Part shown: positions 6,771 through 7,722 of the stretch, in pieces
How the letters are laid out: each line of letters opens with the position of its first letter
How positions within the stretch are numbered: the first letter of the stretch is position 1
DNA from: Campylobacter sp.
GTDB taxonomy: Bacteria; Campylobacterota; Campylobacteria; Campylobacterales; Campylobacteraceae
Length of the DNA: 7,722 bases
Assembly (NCBI GenBank): GCA_021203945.1
Contig: JAJQAF010000252.1
Location: 1 to 7,722 of the forward strand
Reading direction: 5' to 3'
The notes under the pieces: model-generated
Seen by the model: the letters and a program-made list of their open reading frames with translations, nothing else
Database searches by the model: none
Told to the model about the DNA's origin: nothing
Program-made: the position numbers and the translations under genes

Positions 6771-7404
6771 GCTTGTCCTGTCTAACGGCCAAAAGTTTAA
6801 AGGTCTTGCCGTTTAAATCGTAGCTAAAGATTTCACCCGTTTCGATAATGTAATGCCAGCCGTAAATTTCGAGCCTACCCGCTTTATACTCATTCTCGAC
6901 ATTTGGATATGTTAGGATATTTTCTATAGAATTTATAACGTTTAATCGCTCCGTAAGCCATGCCATTTTAGCCGGATCGTCGCTTGTAAATTTTAGCACT
7001 TCATATTTTATAGGTTCGATCAGTTTTATCCAATTTTTAACGTTCGGAGTGTTTTGAAATTTGCTCTCGTCTTGATAAAGCGCCGCACAGCCGCCGCAAT
7101 TAGAATGCCCGCATATTATAATATTTCTAATATTTAAAACCTCAAGCGCGTATTCTATGGCTGAAGTGGTAGCTAAAAATTCGCTGCTTACACGGTAAGG
7201 AGGCACTATGTTCGCAATATTTCTAACCATAAAAAGCTCGCCCGGGAGGCAATTTGTTATCAAATTAGGCACGACGCGCGAATCAACGCACGAAATAAAC
7301 AGAGTATGCGGATCTTGTGCGTGTTGCAACCTCTTAAACAGTTCTTCGTGTTCCAAAAACCCGTCTTCCATAAATTTAACAGCGCCTTCAAGCAAGGAAT
7401 CCAT
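6763..7404 (-). CDS. canB: Beta-class carbonic anhydrase
   Basis: This encodes a 213-residue cytoplasmic zinc enzyme that interconverts CO2 and bicarbonate, feeding carboxylation reactions and pH control. Zinc ligands typical of beta-carbonic anhydrases are all present: Cys39 in ISCVDSRVVP, and His100 and Cys103 in CGHSNCGGC. Asp41 and Arg43 form the conserved catalytic dyad. FMVRNIANIVPP (58-69) and YGWHYIIETGEI (181-192) are further family stretches, and the length is normal. No signal peptide is present. The ATG at 7404 is preceded by GGAG (six-base spacing) and a short leader of about 23 nt from the promoter at 7434-7439. It is the first gene of the five-gene - strand unit; its TAA lies 8 bp inside the channel gene. 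I recall a C. jejuni canB (Cj0237) next to an MscS gene; the symbol is assigned on that recollection. Confidence 0.94.
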   Translation of the reverse strand: MDSLLEGAVKFMEDGFLEHEELFKRLQHAQDPHTLFISCVDSRVVPNLITNCLPGELFMVRNIANIVPPYRVSSEFLATTSAIEYALEVLNIRNIIICGHSNCGGCAALYQDESKFQNTPNVKNWIKLIEPIKYEVLKFTSDDPAKMAWLTERLNVINSIENILTYPNVENEYKAGRLEIYGWHYIIETGEIFSYDLNGKTFKLLAVRQDKHE

Positions 7405-7433
7405 ACCGTCTCCAAATCTGTTTTTTATGTGTG

Positions 7434-7442
7434 ATTATATCA
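7434..7442 (-). promoter_or_regulatory. Extended -10 promoter for the carbonic anhydrase operon
   Basis: On the - strand the sequence reads TTGATATAAT, a perfect TGnTATAAT extended -10 (hexamer 7434-7439, TG at 7441-7442), preceded by an A/T-rich stretch rather than a -35 box. This is the form usual for the Campylobacter housekeeping sigma factor. Transcription should start near 7427, leaving a leader of about 23 nt. Confidence 0.75.
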
Positions 7443-7463
7443 ATTTTTGTTTAATCTAAGTAT

Positions 7464-7492
7464 ATTGTAAATATCGAGTGCAATTAAGTCAA
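7464..7492 (-). promoter_or_regulatory. Possible second, upstream promoter for the carbonic anhydrase operon
   Basis: On the - strand TTGACT (7487-7492) and TACAAT (7464-7469) are separated by exactly 17 bp, each matching the sigma-70 consensus at 5 of 6 bases. It would give a start about 30 bp upstream of the extended -10 promoter. Campylobacter promoters rarely depend on a -35 box, so it may be less used than the proximal one. Confidence 0.45.
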
Positions 7493-7514
7493 ATTTTAAT
7501 TATTATTTACCTAA

Positions 7515-7526
7515 TTTTGGATAAAT
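7515..7526 (+). promoter_or_regulatory. Possible -10 region for the BI-1 family gene
   Basis: TTTTGGATAAAT, with GATAAA (7520-7525) matching the -10 consensus at 4 of 6 bases and a TG just ahead, lies about 30 bp before the ATG in a T-rich stretch. It is the best candidate for the divergent gene but weaker than the opposite-strand promoter. Confidence 0.35.
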
Positions 7527-7554
7527 TTAGACAAAAATTTTAAAGGAGAGAAAA

Positions 7555-7722
7555 ATGAGTTTATATAATAGAAATTATGCCAACGAAAACTCAAGAGAGA
7601 ATGAAGCGGCGTATTCACAAAGCTCGTTAAGTACGATTATCAAACAAACTAATCAACTGTACGCAGCTACGCTTTTGGCGGCAACCGCGGGCGCATACGT
7701 AGGCATTGGCATAGCAAACGTT
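7555..7722 (+). CDS. Bax inhibitor-1 / YccA-like membrane protein, 5' part
   Basis: This is the first 56 residues of a gene cut by the right window edge. The ATG follows AAAGGAGAG (7542-7550) at ideal spacing. A polar start (MSLYNRNYANENSRENEAAY, residues 1-20) leads to a helix (about 24-37, STIIKQTNQLYAATL) and the beginning of a first membrane segment rich in Ala and Gly (LLAATAGAYVGIGIANV, 40-56). This arrangement, with IKQTNQLYAATLLAATAGAYVG, is typical of the Bax inhibitor-1 family in Campylobacter and Helicobacter, proteins of about 230-240 residues with seven membrane helices. In E. coli the relative YccA modulates the FtsH protease. The gene is divergent from the carbonic anhydrase operon, sharing a 150-bp intergenic region. 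Because only a quarter of the protein is visible, the family call is good but not certain. Confidence 0.75.
   Translation, partial: MSLYNRNYANENSRENEAAYSQSSLSTIIKQTNQLYAATLLAATAGAYVGIGIANV

Noticed and set aside
7208..7459. Open frame of 83 codons on the + strand opposite the carbonic anhydrase
   Set aside because: It lies antisense to the conserved active-site region, has no ribosome binding site and its composition is that of a reverse-strand shadow.
7491..7510. AT-rich stretch resembling a Fur box
   Set aside because: It has few matches to the GATAAT-N-ATTATC core and any AT-rich Campylobacter intergenic region gives similar partial hits.

Overview
The window looks like a chromosomal segment of a Campylobacterota species, most likely a non-jejuni Campylobacter. 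This rests on AT-rich DNA, AAAGGAG-type ribosome binding sites, TGnTATAAT-type promoters, tightly overlapped genes, and the beta-carbonic anhydrase / MscS pair, which I recall being adjacent in C. jejuni. No mobile element, CRISPR array, tRNA or rRNA is visible. Genus assignment is inference from protein character, not a database match.

Left part, + strand (1-2556): the end of a three-gene TRAP transporter operon, dctP (5' end outside the window), dctQ and dctM. The binding protein, small membrane subunit and large membrane subunit together make a secondary, ion-driven uptake system, probably for C4-dicarboxylates or another organic acid. These genes are visibly richer in GC than the next block.

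Middle and right part, - strand (7404 down to 2572): five genes packed head to tail. In transcription order they are a beta-carbonic anhydrase (canB-like), a large MscS-family mechanosensitive channel, a 48-residue hyperacidic microprotein, and two paralogous membrane diguanylate cyclases, each with an intact GGEEF active site and RxxD inhibitory site. Junctions are an 8-bp overlap, an ATGA overlap, a 17-bp gap to a TTG start, and a 32-bp (or 11-bp) overlap, so the five are probably one transcript. A strong extended -10 promoter and a second -35/-10 promoter lie ahead of the carbonic anhydrase. A hairpin spanning the end of the last cyclase gene ends the unit and faces the convergent dctM. The grouping suggests a link between CO2/bicarbonate handling, envelope or osmotic stress and c-di-GMP signalling; that link is inference.

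Far right, + strand (7555-7722): the start of a Bax inhibitor-1 (BI-1/YccA-like) membrane protein gene, divergent from the carbonic anhydrase operon and cut by the window edge.

The most interesting item is the microprotein at 4729-4875 (half Asp/Glu, one sixth Tyr, no basic residue), set between a mechanosensitive channel and two diguanylate cyclases. Next is a 44-bp exact repeat inside the two cyclase genes that suggests gene conversion.
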